64,000 nt of DNA from AP-15 sp963799085 (lineage in GTDB: Bacteria; Pseudomonadota; Alphaproteobacteria; ATCC43930; CGMCC-115725). Positions 1 to 7,656 of this stretch are shown here, piece after piece. The stretch is taken from NCBI GenBank assembly GCA_963799085.1, contig CAWCWA010000006.1:372001-436000 (forward strand). The letters are read 5' to 3'. Under the pieces are notes generated by a model that worked only from the letters and a program-made list of their open reading frames with translations, was not told the origin of the DNA and searched no databases. Positions within the stretch are counted from its first letter, which is position 1; every line of letters begins with the position of its first letter. The translations under genes were made by a program, and so were the position numbers.

Positions 1-1160
1 GATCCGGTTTCGCGCCCTGGCGATCGCGGCGGGCTATCCCGATGCCAATGACTGCGACGTGCTGCGCAGGGATGCGGCCTTCAAGATGGCGGTCGGTCGG
101 CTGCCTGAGACGGGGGCAGACCTCTGTTCGCAGCCGACCATGACGCGGCTGGAGAACCTGCCCGGTCCGGTCGCGCTCAAGCGCATGATGGCGGCGATGG
201 TGGAGTTGTTCTGCGACAGCTTCGATACCGTGCCCCGGCGCATCGTGCTCGACATCGACGACACCGAGGATCGGGCCTACGGCGGGCAGCAGCTCTCGTT
301 GTTCAACGCCCACCACGACAGCCGCTGCTTCATGCCGATCCACATTTACGAGGCGATGTCGGCCAGGCCGGTCGCGGTCTTCCTGCGGCCCGGCAAAACA
401 CCCGACGGCAACGAAGTTTGCCTGGTGCTGCGCCATGTCGTGCGTGCGATCCGCGCCCGCTGGCCGCGCGTCGATATCCTGATCCGGGGCGACAGCCACT
501 ACGGCCGGCCCGAGGGCATGGCGTGGTGCGAGCGCAATCGGGTTGGCTACATCTTCGGCCTGGCCGGCAACAAGGCGCTGCTGCGCCGGGTCACGGGAGT
601 GGCCGAGCAGGTTGCCTTGGATCGCCTCGACGCGCCCGCCCAGAGCAAGGTGCGCCGCTATGCCGAATTCCGCTACGCCGCCCGGACTTGGGCGACCGAG
701 CGCCGCGTGATTGCCCGCGTCGAGGCCTCCGGCCAAGGCGTCGACAGCCGCTTCATCGTCACCAACTTGGCGGGCCTGCCCAAATCGCTCTACGAGAAAA
801 TCTACTGCGCGCGGGGGCAGGCGGAGAACCTGATCAAGGCTCACAAGCTGCACCTCGCCTCGGACCGCACCTCATGCACCAAGGCAACAGCCAACCAGTT
901 CCGGCTGCTGATCCACACCGCTGCCTATTGGCTGATGCACACCCTGCGCGGTCTGGCGCCGAAAGCATCGTTCTGGCGTGACGCCCAGTTCGATACCCTG
1001 CGCCTCAGGCTGATCAAGGTCGCCGTCCGGGTCACCGAACTGGTCACCAAGATCAGGATCTCGCTGCCGACCGGCTTCGCCTATCAGCACGGCTTCGCAA
1101 CCCTCGCCGCGCGCCTGGCCAAACTCCCGCCGTGACCGCCGGGGCGTGCGCCCCGCAAAA
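1..1160. mobile_element. Right part of an IS1380-type insertion sequence (outer boundary uncertain)
   Basis: The transposase defines the element. The left terminus lies outside the window, so the terminal inverted repeats cannot be paired. Just after the stop codon there is a 7-bp stem (CGGGGCG/CGCCCCG, 1140-1155) followed by an A-run, which may lie in the right terminal region. The true right end could be anywhere between about 1150 and 1265, because the next recognisable protein sequence begins near 1267. Confidence 0.45.
2..1135 (+). CDS. IS1380-family transposase, 5' end cut by window edge
   Basis: DDE transposase that would cut and move its own insertion sequence. The reading frame is open to the first bases of the window, so the GTG at 59 is internal and roughly the first 60-80 residues are missing; IS1380 transposases are usually about 420-450 residues. 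Diagnostic stretches are the acidic patch DIDDTED near the start of the visible part, the segment YGGQQLSLFNAHHDSRC, RGDSHYGRPEG with the second acidic residue, and the late segment ARGQAENLIKAHK, which carries the final Glu of the DDE triad. The frame is intact to the TGA at 1133-1135, unlike many neighbouring genes. Family assignment is secure; whether the element is still active cannot be judged without the left end. Confidence 0.9.
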   Translation: MRFRALAIAAGYPDANDCDVLRRDAAFKMAVGRLPETGADLCSQPTMTRLENLPGPVALKRMMAAMVELFCDSFDTVPRRIVLDIDDTEDRAYGGQQLSLFNAHHDSRCFMPIHIYEAMSARPVAVFLRPGKTPDGNEVCLVLRHVVRAIRARWPRVDILIRGDSHYGRPEGMAWCERNRVGYIFGLAGNKALLRRVTGVAEQVALDRLDAPAQSKVRRYAEFRYAARTWATERRVIARVEASGQGVDSRFIVTNLAGLPKSLYEKIYCARGQAENLIKAHKLHLASDRTSCTKATANQFRLLIHTAAYWLMHTLRGLAPKASFWRDAQFDTLRLRLIKVAVRVTELVTKIRISLPTGFAYQHGFATLAARLAKLPP

Positions 1161-1266
1161 AACCCATCCCCTCAACCTACAAGCCCCGAAAAATGCGCCC
1201 CCGGCGCCACCCGTCAGCACACCCTATGCGCGAGCCGGCGCCGCCGAGCCACGCCACCCAGATCCA

Positions 1267-2015
1267 GGCGGTGAATTGTTCAGGCTAGACGTGCCTGGCG
1301 GAAGCCACACCCAGGCTACCGGCATCAACGACAGTGGAGAAATCGTCGGTAGTTTTGTTGATAAGACCGGCTATAGCCACGGCTTTCTGGCGGTGCCGGG
1401 CGGCACGGTTTCGGGCGATCCGGTGTTTACGACCTTTGACGGCCTCACCTACAGGTACCAGGGCCTCGGCGATTTCGTCCTGGGCCGCTCGACCGTCGCC
1501 GGCGATCAGTTCGATGTCCAGATCCGGACCGAAACCTGGGCCGAGTTTCCCTGGCGCTCGATCGTGTCCGAGGTCGCCGCCACACTGTGCGGCCACCGCG
1601 CCAGCATCGATGTCGACCGCGCCCGCCGCCGGCGAAAACCTCGTCTGGATCGACGGCCTGCCGTCGTCGTTGAGCGCCGCCAACCCCGTGCTCCCGCTCG
1701 ACGGCTGCACGATCACGGAGCGTTCGGCGAACCACTGGGAGGCAGTCTGGGACACCGGCGAAATCCTCGACATCACCAACAACAGCCGCAACTACCTGAA
1801 CCTCTCCTCCTGGTACTCGCCATTCCTGGGGCCGGGCTCGGTGGAGGGCCTGCTGAGCACCAGCGACAATCCCGAAGCCTGGCGCATCGGTGGCCACAGC
1901 CTCGCTGTTCGCCGCCGCCGTCCCCGAGCCCGCGACCCTCACGCTCCTCGGCCTCGGCCTGATCGGATTTGGCATGCTTCGTCGCCGCGTCGTACGACGC
2001 GGGCCGCGGCGCTGA
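1267..2015 (+). pseudogene. PEP-CTERM protein remnant with HAF-type repeat and VWD-like domain
   Basis: Three adjacent pieces in three reading frames together read as one secreted protein. Piece 1 (about 1267-1615) has a HAF-type repeat (ATGINDSGEIVGSF) and then a von Willebrand type D-like start (DPVFTTFDGLTYRYQGLGDF). Piece 2 (about 1620-1895, frame +1) continues the domain (GENLVWIDGLPSSL, then a domain ending near EAWRIGGHS). Piece 3 (about 1890-2015) is a textbook PEP-CTERM sorting tail: VPEPATLTLLGLGLIGFGM followed by an Arg-rich end and TGA at 2013-2015. No signal peptide or start codon is visible, so the 5' end is lost, possibly through insertion of the IS element just upstream. PEP-CTERM tails are recognised by exosortases, and an XrtA locus lies about 37 kb away. 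The domain names are by pattern only. Confidence 0.7.
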
Positions 2016-2026
2016 CCCGCGGCCGG

Positions 2027-2864
2027 TCAGAAAAACGCGAGCGTGCGGATTTCGATGCTTTCGCGCGGCCGCGCGTCGGGCGGCGAGGTCGGGTCCTCGA
2101 AGGCGGTGTGCGCGGTAAAGCGGGCGCGCCCGTCCGTCATCGAATCGAACACCTTGAACACCAAGGCCTCGTCGGGCCGCATATGCGGGAACCAGTACCA
2201 GCGGTGCGCCTTGTTGTAGGTGATCGCCGCGGTCTGGCCGATGCGGTCCTGGTAGCGCCGCTCGGTCACCACCATGTCGGCGGGCGAGAGCGTGCGCGCG
2301 TCGGCGATCGCCAGCGGCCAGGTCTCGACCGGATGGCGGATCGGCCGCCACACCTGCACGATCGCGAAGCGCCGGGCGAACAGCGCCTCGGCCTCCTCGC
2401 CCATCAGTTGCCGCACCCGCTGTGGTGCCGACCACTCGGTGTAGTCGTTGTGCACCCGGCGCACGACCTCGCGGATCTTGGCGGCCGAGCGCAATTCGTC
2501 GTCGGCGGTGCGCAATGTGTGGTCGAAGACGACGACCCGCTTGGCGCCACTCTCCGCCTTTACCAGCGCTTCCATCTCCGGATAATAGACGCGGCGGATC
2601 TCGTCCTCGTCGTAGAAATCGGCGACGCTCGTGTCGTGCCGCACAAAGCGGAAGCCGTTGCGGTCGAGCGCGAATTCGCCGGCATGCGGCCGTCCGTCAT
2701 GCAACAGGATCGGATGCGGGTCGGATGCGCCGCCGCCGGTGCGCACATCCGAGGCCCCGGGCGCGCCCACCAAGGTCACCGGCATCGCCTCGGTATCGAT
2801 GAAATAGTTGAGTGTGGCCTCGATCGCGCCGGGCTCTGACATCCATTTCCGCAACCTGAACCAT
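2027..2864 (-). CDS. CmcJ/NvfI-family oxidoreductase (one-base frameshift near its start)
   Basis: Family of poorly defined oxygenase-like enzymes named after CmcJ of cephamycin biosynthesis. Family-type segments are WRPIRHPVETWPLA, YNKAHRWYWFPHMRPDEAL and VFKVFDSMTDGRARFTAHTAFEDP; length (about 280 aa) is normal. The intact frame begins at an ATG at 2842, but that codon has no good ribosome site. A better start is the ATG at 2864, preceded by GAAGGAG at six bases. From it the protein reads MVQVAEMDV and then goes out of frame because of an extra T at 2837. The homologous fragment near 7.4 kb lacks this base and reads MVQVAELDVEP, which supports 2864 as the real start and the extra base as an error or recent mutation. 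It stands alone, with no obvious pathway neighbours. Confidence 0.75.
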
Positions 2865-3367
2865 GAGGGCTCCTTCAGACACCGCCAGTCGAAGATAGAG
2901 CGCCCGCCGCCGCGAAACAACCAGCGCCCCACAGATCGGCGGCGCGAAGCAGCGGATCGGGCTCATGTAGTCTTCGCCCCATTTGCGACCCGAACGGCCA
3001 GACAACAACAGTTCCTGGTGCTCGGGTTTGCGGAGCTGTTGGTAATAATCATATGGGCGAGACCGGCTTGCGGCGAAATGTTACGATTTCGCGCTCGTCC
3101 GTCGATCCGCCTTGATCCCAGATTCTCGCTCACACATCGATCGTCTGCCAAACGGCAAGTTTCCAGCTGGTCCCGCCGGCGTCCAGCCCTTGCAGAACGC
3201 TCGGATAGGTGGCTATCATGCCTACGTGGCCGCCAAATTGGTTGTTCATTTGGGGAATACCGGATCAGCTGGCGCTAATCGCAGCCGATGACGCCAAGAG
3301 ACTACAATTCCAGATGAATGTGTCTGGCTGAAGGCCGCATGAATCGTCCCCAAAGGAGAACCAAGAC
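2865..3367. other. Non-coding stretch between CmcJ-like gene and small secreted protein
   Basis: About 500 bases. The first 60 bases (to about 2923) are the 5' leader of the CmcJ-like gene and are repeated near 7.44-7.50 kb. The rest, especially 3100-3360, is visibly less GC-rich than the surroundings. I see no convincing gene, terminator or operator in it. Confidence 0.4.
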
Positions 3368-3637
3368 GTGACACCTGAATTCGCCTCCAGATCGTTCATG
3401 ATCATTAGATCATCCATGATAATTTTTGGCATGGTTGTTGGCATGTCCATCTCGACGAACGCAGAAACCGTCAAGGTGATGGATCAGGCATCAACTGACG
3501 GCTCGTTCACTATCGCCCAAACCGGTGGAATGAATCGGCGCGGGGAGCGCCGGGACACCCGGCAGGACTGCCGTCAAGGGAATGGGGCTGTCGGCGCCGA
3601 CAAGCGCCACTGCAAACAACAGGGACGCCAGAACTAG
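3368..3637 (+). CDS. Small putative secreted protein, charged and Cys-containing C-terminus
   Basis: 89 residues from a GTG start preceded by AAAGGAG at a suitable distance (3353-3359). The N-terminal 33 residues look like a signal peptide (MIIRSSMIIFGMVVGMSIS, then NAETVK). The mature part ends in a highly charged segment (RGERRDTRQDCRQGNG, then DKRHCKQQGRQN) with two cysteines. Similar short exported proteins with repeated Arg/Asp/Lys and DCRQ/DCKQ motifs are known to me as hypothetical proteins of Rhizobiales; no function is established. It lies in a less GC-rich stretch and has no operon partner. Confidence 0.5.
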   Translation: MTPEFASRSFMIIRSSMIIFGMVVGMSISTNAETVKVMDQASTDGSFTIAQTGGMNRRGERRDTRQDCRQGNGAVGADKRHCKQQGRQN

Positions 3638-3832
3638 TCGCGGCACTGCCGCGCGTGGCGTATCAACGTCATCAGGGGTGTGGCGCTTTGCCACCCGCTC
3701 GGCGTTCGGGGCAGCTGTTGCCGGTTTCCACTCGACGATGAAGCGGTCAAACCTTTCGCCTCGCTGTGGTAAATTAATAGGTCTCGGGTAGAAAGCGCTG
3801 ATTCGATAGCTTTGCGCGGCGCGGCTGGGTGC

Positions 3833-4924
3833 CTACGGAAGCGGAGCCGCCCGCGAGCGCTGTCGCCGGGTCGCAGCGCGCCCTGACCGCAGTGAGAATT
3901 GTGTCGAAATGCGGCGTTCGCCCGGCCAGAGCAGCGCCGTCATGCACAGCGTGTACCCGACCGCCAACAGGACGTAGCCGATCCGGGTCGCGAACGACTC
4001 CGGCGTCGTCGTGGGCAGCGGCGCGATGCCCGATCCGAACAGAATGAGGAACGTCGTCAACGCTCCGGCATACATCTTGGCGCGACCGGCCGTCGCCCGC
4101 CCAGCCAGGATCAGCCCGACGAGAAAGACGGTCAGGAACAGAAAGGGCAGCGACGGGCGCAGTTCGACGAACGCAAAGGCGAGCGAGGCAAGCACTCCAC
4201 TCAGCAGATTGACGGCGACAGTGCTGAGGGCGGAGCGGACGCTGGTTGCGAAGTCAAACTGAAGCAGCACGGAAGCGACGGTGATCGGAAGGACGAGCGC
4301 CAGGGAGAGCGCGTTGTTGGTCAGGCAGAGCGTCATGGCGCCGAGCAGGATGGCCGCATTGGCGAGAGCCCGGATGGCAGGCCTGTCGATGGTCGGGGCC
4401 GCCGCCTGCGGCGCGTCCTCGGTCGCATCGTGGCCCGGCAAGATCGCATGGGCGAGCCACGTCAAGACGACCGCACTCAGGTAAGCTTGGAGCAATATCG
4501 TAATGATACCCGTGTCCAGCGTGTCGTGCACGCGATCGAGCAGGGTAACCGTGGTCGCGATTACCAGGCAGAGAAAGATTACGGGGCCGCCCTGTCCTCG
4601 CGCCTGTACGAAGAAGCATATGAAATAGAATAAGCCGAGCAGTGCCAGGAGCTGGATCGGCTGGTCGCCAAAGATGCCGCTAAGAACAATGAAGGTCTGT
4701 CCGACGGCCAGCACGAGCCCGACGAACGCGACTGCCTTCGACAGCGGCAAGGGCCCGGCGCCGAAAATCAGAAATTGCACTGCGAGGAGCGGGCCAAAGA
4801 AGGGGATGACAGCCCCTGTCGCGAGGTTCCAGGTGAATCCGGCAGCGACCGCGAGCGCCACCCGCAGCCCGATGCGGCGCTGGCGTGACAGGGCCGCCGC
4901 GGCGGCGGAAGCGTCAGCTGGCAT
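3833..4924 (-). CDS. DUF2955 / FUSC-like integral membrane protein
   Basis: 363-residue inner-membrane protein with about ten hydrophobic segments: two clusters of four or five helices separated by a hydrophilic stretch near residues 165-185. The organisation and the first segments (FTWNLATGAVIPFFGPLLAVQ) match the DUF2955 family, which pairs with HlyD-type adaptors in exporters related to the aromatic-acid efflux system AaeAB. It is the third gene of a minus-strand operon; its ATG (4922-4924) lies inside the end of the adaptor gene (11-base overlap), so translation is probably coupled. The C-terminus is Arg-rich and cytoplasmic. Substrate unknown. Confidence 0.75.
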   Translation of the reverse strand: MPADASAAAAALSRQRRIGLRVALAVAAGFTWNLATGAVIPFFGPLLAVQFLIFGAGPLPLSKAVAFVGLVLAVGQTFIVLSGIFGDQPIQLLALLGLFYFICFFVQARGQGGPVIFLCLVIATTVTLLDRVHDTLDTGIITILLQAYLSAVVLTWLAHAILPGHDATEDAPQAAAPTIDRPAIRALANAAILLGAMTLCLTNNALSLALVLPITVASVLLQFDFATSVRSALSTVAVNLLSGVLASLAFAFVELRPSLPFLFLTVFLVGLILAGRATAGRAKMYAGALTTFLILFGSGIAPLPTTTPESFATRIGYVLLAVGYTLCMTALLWPGERRISTQFSLRSGRAATRRQRSRAAPLP

Positions 4925-6056
4925 AGGTCAGGATCGAGATCAGGCGAATAAATACCGCCCCCAGAGCGTCCGTGACTGGATTGTTGCCGGCGTAGACGAC
5001 GACATTCACCTGCGAGCCGAACCGCACGCTGCCCCGCGGCGGCGTCTCGTCGACGATCAAGCGCACCGGGAAACGCTGCGGGTCGCGCACCCAGCCCGTG
5101 GCGTTCTTGATCGTTGGCAGGCCGGTATTGGGATCAACGCTATTCTGGGAGACGCCCCAGCCGATGCTCTCGACGTGGGCCTTGAAGACCGCGCCCGGCA
5201 ACGAGTTGAATACCAATTCGGCCCGATCGGACGGAGACATGTATTCGAGGCTGTTCTCCTTGAACTCGGCCGAAACCCAGACCGTGCTCAAGTCGATGAA
5301 GGTAAGGGCCGCCTGACCTGCCCCTATGAACTGGCCGGTCGCAAGCTGGAGATTGGAGACCAGGCCGTCGGCAGGGGCTTTGACCGTAGTGTAAAGAAGA
5401 TTGAGCCGCGCCCGTTCCAACGTCGCAAGCGCCTCCTTGAGCTGGGGATTGTCGGCGCCCTTGGGGCCAAGCTCTTCCTTCGCCTTGGCAAGGTCGGCCT
5501 GGCTGGCCGTCAGCATCGCCCGCGCGGCTTCCAGTGCGGCGCGGGCTGTATCGGCCTTGGCGGCGGGGTAGACGCCCCGTTTGACCAGTTCGAAAATCCG
5601 CTCCGTCTGGGCCCGAACGTTCGCGAGTTCGGCGGTCTCCTTCACGACCTTCGCCTGTGCCGAGTCCACGGCGGCCGTCGAGGCTCCCAGCGTCTGACCG
5701 ATCTGCTCGACCTGGGCCTGCGCCTCAGCCACGGCAATTTCGAAGGGGCGCGGATCAATACGGAACAGGACCTGCCCCGCCTCGACGCGAGCATTGTCGG
5801 CGACGTTGACATCTATGACACGGCCCGCGACTTCGGGGGCCATGCGGATAACATATGCTTGTACGACCGCTTGCGATGACGAAGGCGTTAACCGCTCCAT
5901 GACGATCGACAGGGCAAACAGCAGAATGGTCACGACGACGACAATGAGCGCCGCCTTGCGCAGCGGGTTCGCGGAGGCGGTGTCCGCGGGAGCGGGCTTC
6001 GCCGGAGTGAGTTCCTCCACCGCAATCTTGTGGACGGTTTCCGGATCAGTGGTCAT
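4914..6056 (-). CDS. HlyD/EmrA-family efflux periplasmic adaptor subunit
   Basis: About 380 residues: short cytoplasmic N-terminus, one transmembrane anchor near residues 35-55 (LIVVVVTILLFALSIV), then a biotinyl-lipoyl-like half (YVIRMAPEVAGRVIDVNV), a long coiled-coil hairpin rich in Ala/Glu/Lys (about residues 110-200), and the second lipoyl half plus beta-barrel (ADGLVSNLQLATGQFIGAGQ). I chose the ATG at 6056, which overlaps the TGA of the preceding permease as ATGA; an in-frame ATG at 6083 lies inside that gene. The adaptor would bridge an inner-membrane pump to the outer membrane. The operon has no TolC-like gene, so an outer-membrane channel must come from elsewhere. Confidence 0.88.
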   Translation of the reverse strand: MTTDPETVHKIAVEELTPAKPAPADTASANPLRKAALIVVVVTILLFALSIVMERLTPSSSQAVVQAYVIRMAPEVAGRVIDVNVADNARVEAGQVLFRIDPRPFEIAVAEAQAQVEQIGQTLGASTAAVDSAQAKVVKETAELANVRAQTERIFELVKRGVYPAAKADTARAALEAARAMLTASQADLAKAKEELGPKGADNPQLKEALATLERARLNLLYTTVKAPADGLVSNLQLATGQFIGAGQAALTFIDLSTVWVSAEFKENSLEYMSPSDRAELVFNSLPGAVFKAHVESIGWGVSQNSVDPNTGLPTIKNATGWVRDPQRFPVRLIVDETPPRGSVRFGSQVNVVVYAGNNPVTDALGAVFIRLISILTYAS

Positions 6057-7249
6057 CGAGGCAACACGCGTCTGGCAGCCCAAGCGCCAATGCCAGCTTC
6101 CTCGAGCCCAAGGCGTGCCGACCGCAAAAGTCGCATTTTACGGCGTCCGATCGGCGGTCTGCGGCCCGCTCGGGCGGCGCGGCGCTGCTGCATCCATTCC
6201 AGGAGCAGCACATAGCCGACGGCCAGGACCACAGGCCCCACAAACAGGCCTAGAAGGCCGTCGGCAATCATGCCGCCGATGACGCCAATCAGGATTACCG
6301 GCATCGGCACTTCCAGTCCGCGGCCGAGCAGCAATGGCTTCAGCACATTGTCGCTGAGCCCGGCGACGAGGGTCCACACGAGAAAGATGATAGCCGGCTG
6401 CGTTGCCTTCGTCGCAAGGACATAGGCTATGATCGGCAGTGTCACCAGCACCGCCGGCACCTGTACGATACATAGCAAAAGCAACAGGACCGTCCACAGG
6501 CCGGCTGCCGGAAGACCAATGGCGAAGAAGCCGATTGCGAGGAGAAGCGACTGGATCACCGCTACGCCGACAACGCCTACCGCCACGCCACGGATCGTAG
6601 CGGCCGTCAGCGTAACCAGATGGGCCCCCCGCTCCTCGCTGCCGGTAAAGAGTCCGAACAGACGCCGCGCGAAATCGGCGGCGCCGCTGCCGTAGGCGAC
6701 GATGACGGCGGCGATCCCGAATGAGAGAACGAACGATAGCTGTCCGGCGACCAGGCCACCGGCGGACGACACGACCCGTGCCGCCGGTTCGCTCAATGCT
6801 CCGCCGTATTTGGCTACGGCCGCCGGCATGTTGGTGGCGACCAGCGCCCAGGCCTCCGCCAGTTTCCGACCCACCAACGGGAGATCGGCAAGCCATGGCG
6901 GCGGCCCTGGGACGGTCAGGCTTTGATTATGCAAGCCTACGACCAGCGAATACAGGGAGGACACGATCGAGGCCACCACCGTGGCCATCGCCACCAACAT
7001 CACCCCGACGCCGACCAGCCCGATCAGCAGCGCCGACCAGCGATTGCCGAGCCGGGCGGCCAGCCAGAGATGCAGCGGATAGAGCATCACCGCTAGAATT
7101 GCGGACCAGATCAGGAGGTCGCTAAAAGGCGATATGTATCGGCTGCAGGCGTAGACCAAAAAGCCTACCAGTCCGATTTGAAGCGCAAGATCCAGGACCG
7201 ACGAGCGCCAAGGCGCGTGCTCGGAGTTCGGCACATTCGGGTCGACCAT
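6053..7249 (-). CDS. AI-2E family transporter (PerM/YdiK type)
   Basis: 398-residue permease with about eight transmembrane helices in the usual family order: two near the N-terminus, a third (LIGLVGVGVMLVAMATVVAS), a long amphipathic soluble region around residues 90-170, then a C-terminal bundle including VILIGVIGGMIADGLLGLFV, a hallmark of this family. Members export diverse small molecules or act as antiporters; the AI-2 name is historical. First gene of the operon with the HlyD adaptor (ATGA overlap) and the DUF2955 protein, a grouping that suggests one exporter or a stress-efflux unit. Confidence 0.85.
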   Translation of the reverse strand: MVDPNVPNSEHAPWRSSVLDLALQIGLVGFLVYACSRYISPFSDLLIWSAILAVMLYPLHLWLAARLGNRWSALLIGLVGVGVMLVAMATVVASIVSSLYSLVVGLHNQSLTVPGPPPWLADLPLVGRKLAEAWALVATNMPAAVAKYGGALSEPAARVVSSAGGLVAGQLSFVLSFGIAAVIVAYGSGAADFARRLFGLFTGSEERGAHLVTLTAATIRGVAVGVVGVAVIQSLLLAIGFFAIGLPAAGLWTVLLLLLCIVQVPAVLVTLPIIAYVLATKATQPAIIFLVWTLVAGLSDNVLKPLLLGRGLEVPMPVILIGVIGGMIADGLLGLFVGPVVLAVGYVLLLEWMQQRRAARAGRRPPIGRRKMRLLRSARLGLEEAGIGAWAARRVLPR

Positions 7250-7656
7250 TTCGTGCCCCCTTGCCCCTCCTCAAAGACGGACGCCAGAATGAAGGCAGCT
7301 TGGCGCTCTCAACAAGGGTGATCGAAGGGGAGGCTCCGCTATGCCGCCTACGACGCCTCATCCCGCAGAATTCTACACGATCTTAAGGCGCGTTCCTCGC
7401 CTTTGCTTCAGGGCTCGACATCCAATTCCGCAACCTGGACCATGACGGCGCCTTCCCGCGCCGCCCGTCGATGATAGAGCGCCCCCCGCGAGACAACCTG
7501 CGCCCATGACGGCATTCCCCCGGTTAAGGGCTCCCGACCGCCGCGAGCTTCGCCAAGAGGCGTGACCAATAATGTTGAGTTTCGGCCGGCGACAGTGAAC
7601 CTTGCGCCGCTTTCGAATTCTCGATTGGCCCAAAACCGAGGTTCTGACTGGCCGCG
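7250..7656. other. Intergenic region between divergent efflux operon and antiporter gene
   Basis: About 400 bases between two divergently read genes, so promoters for both should lie here. The only structure I can support is the CmcJ-like gene fragment at 7408-7500. No clear -35/-10 pair or terminator was found. Confidence 0.4.
7408..7500 (-). pseudogene. 5'-end fragment of a CmcJ-like gene (second copy of 2834-2923)
   Basis: On the minus strand this reads a leader with an SD-like AAGGCG, ATG at 7443, then MVQVAELDVEP and a stop (7408-7410). The block aligns with the start of the CmcJ-like gene at 2834-2923, including the leader (GATAGAGCGCCC and CGCAACCTG are shared). Similarity ends at codon 11, so only the promoter-proximal end of the gene was copied or retained. 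It has no coding value now. Confidence 0.7.

Noticed and set aside
1140..1160. Hairpin CGGGGCG/CGCCCCG plus A-run after the transposase as a terminator
   Set aside because: The run after the stem is A, not T, on the coding strand; on the other strand the T-run precedes the stem.
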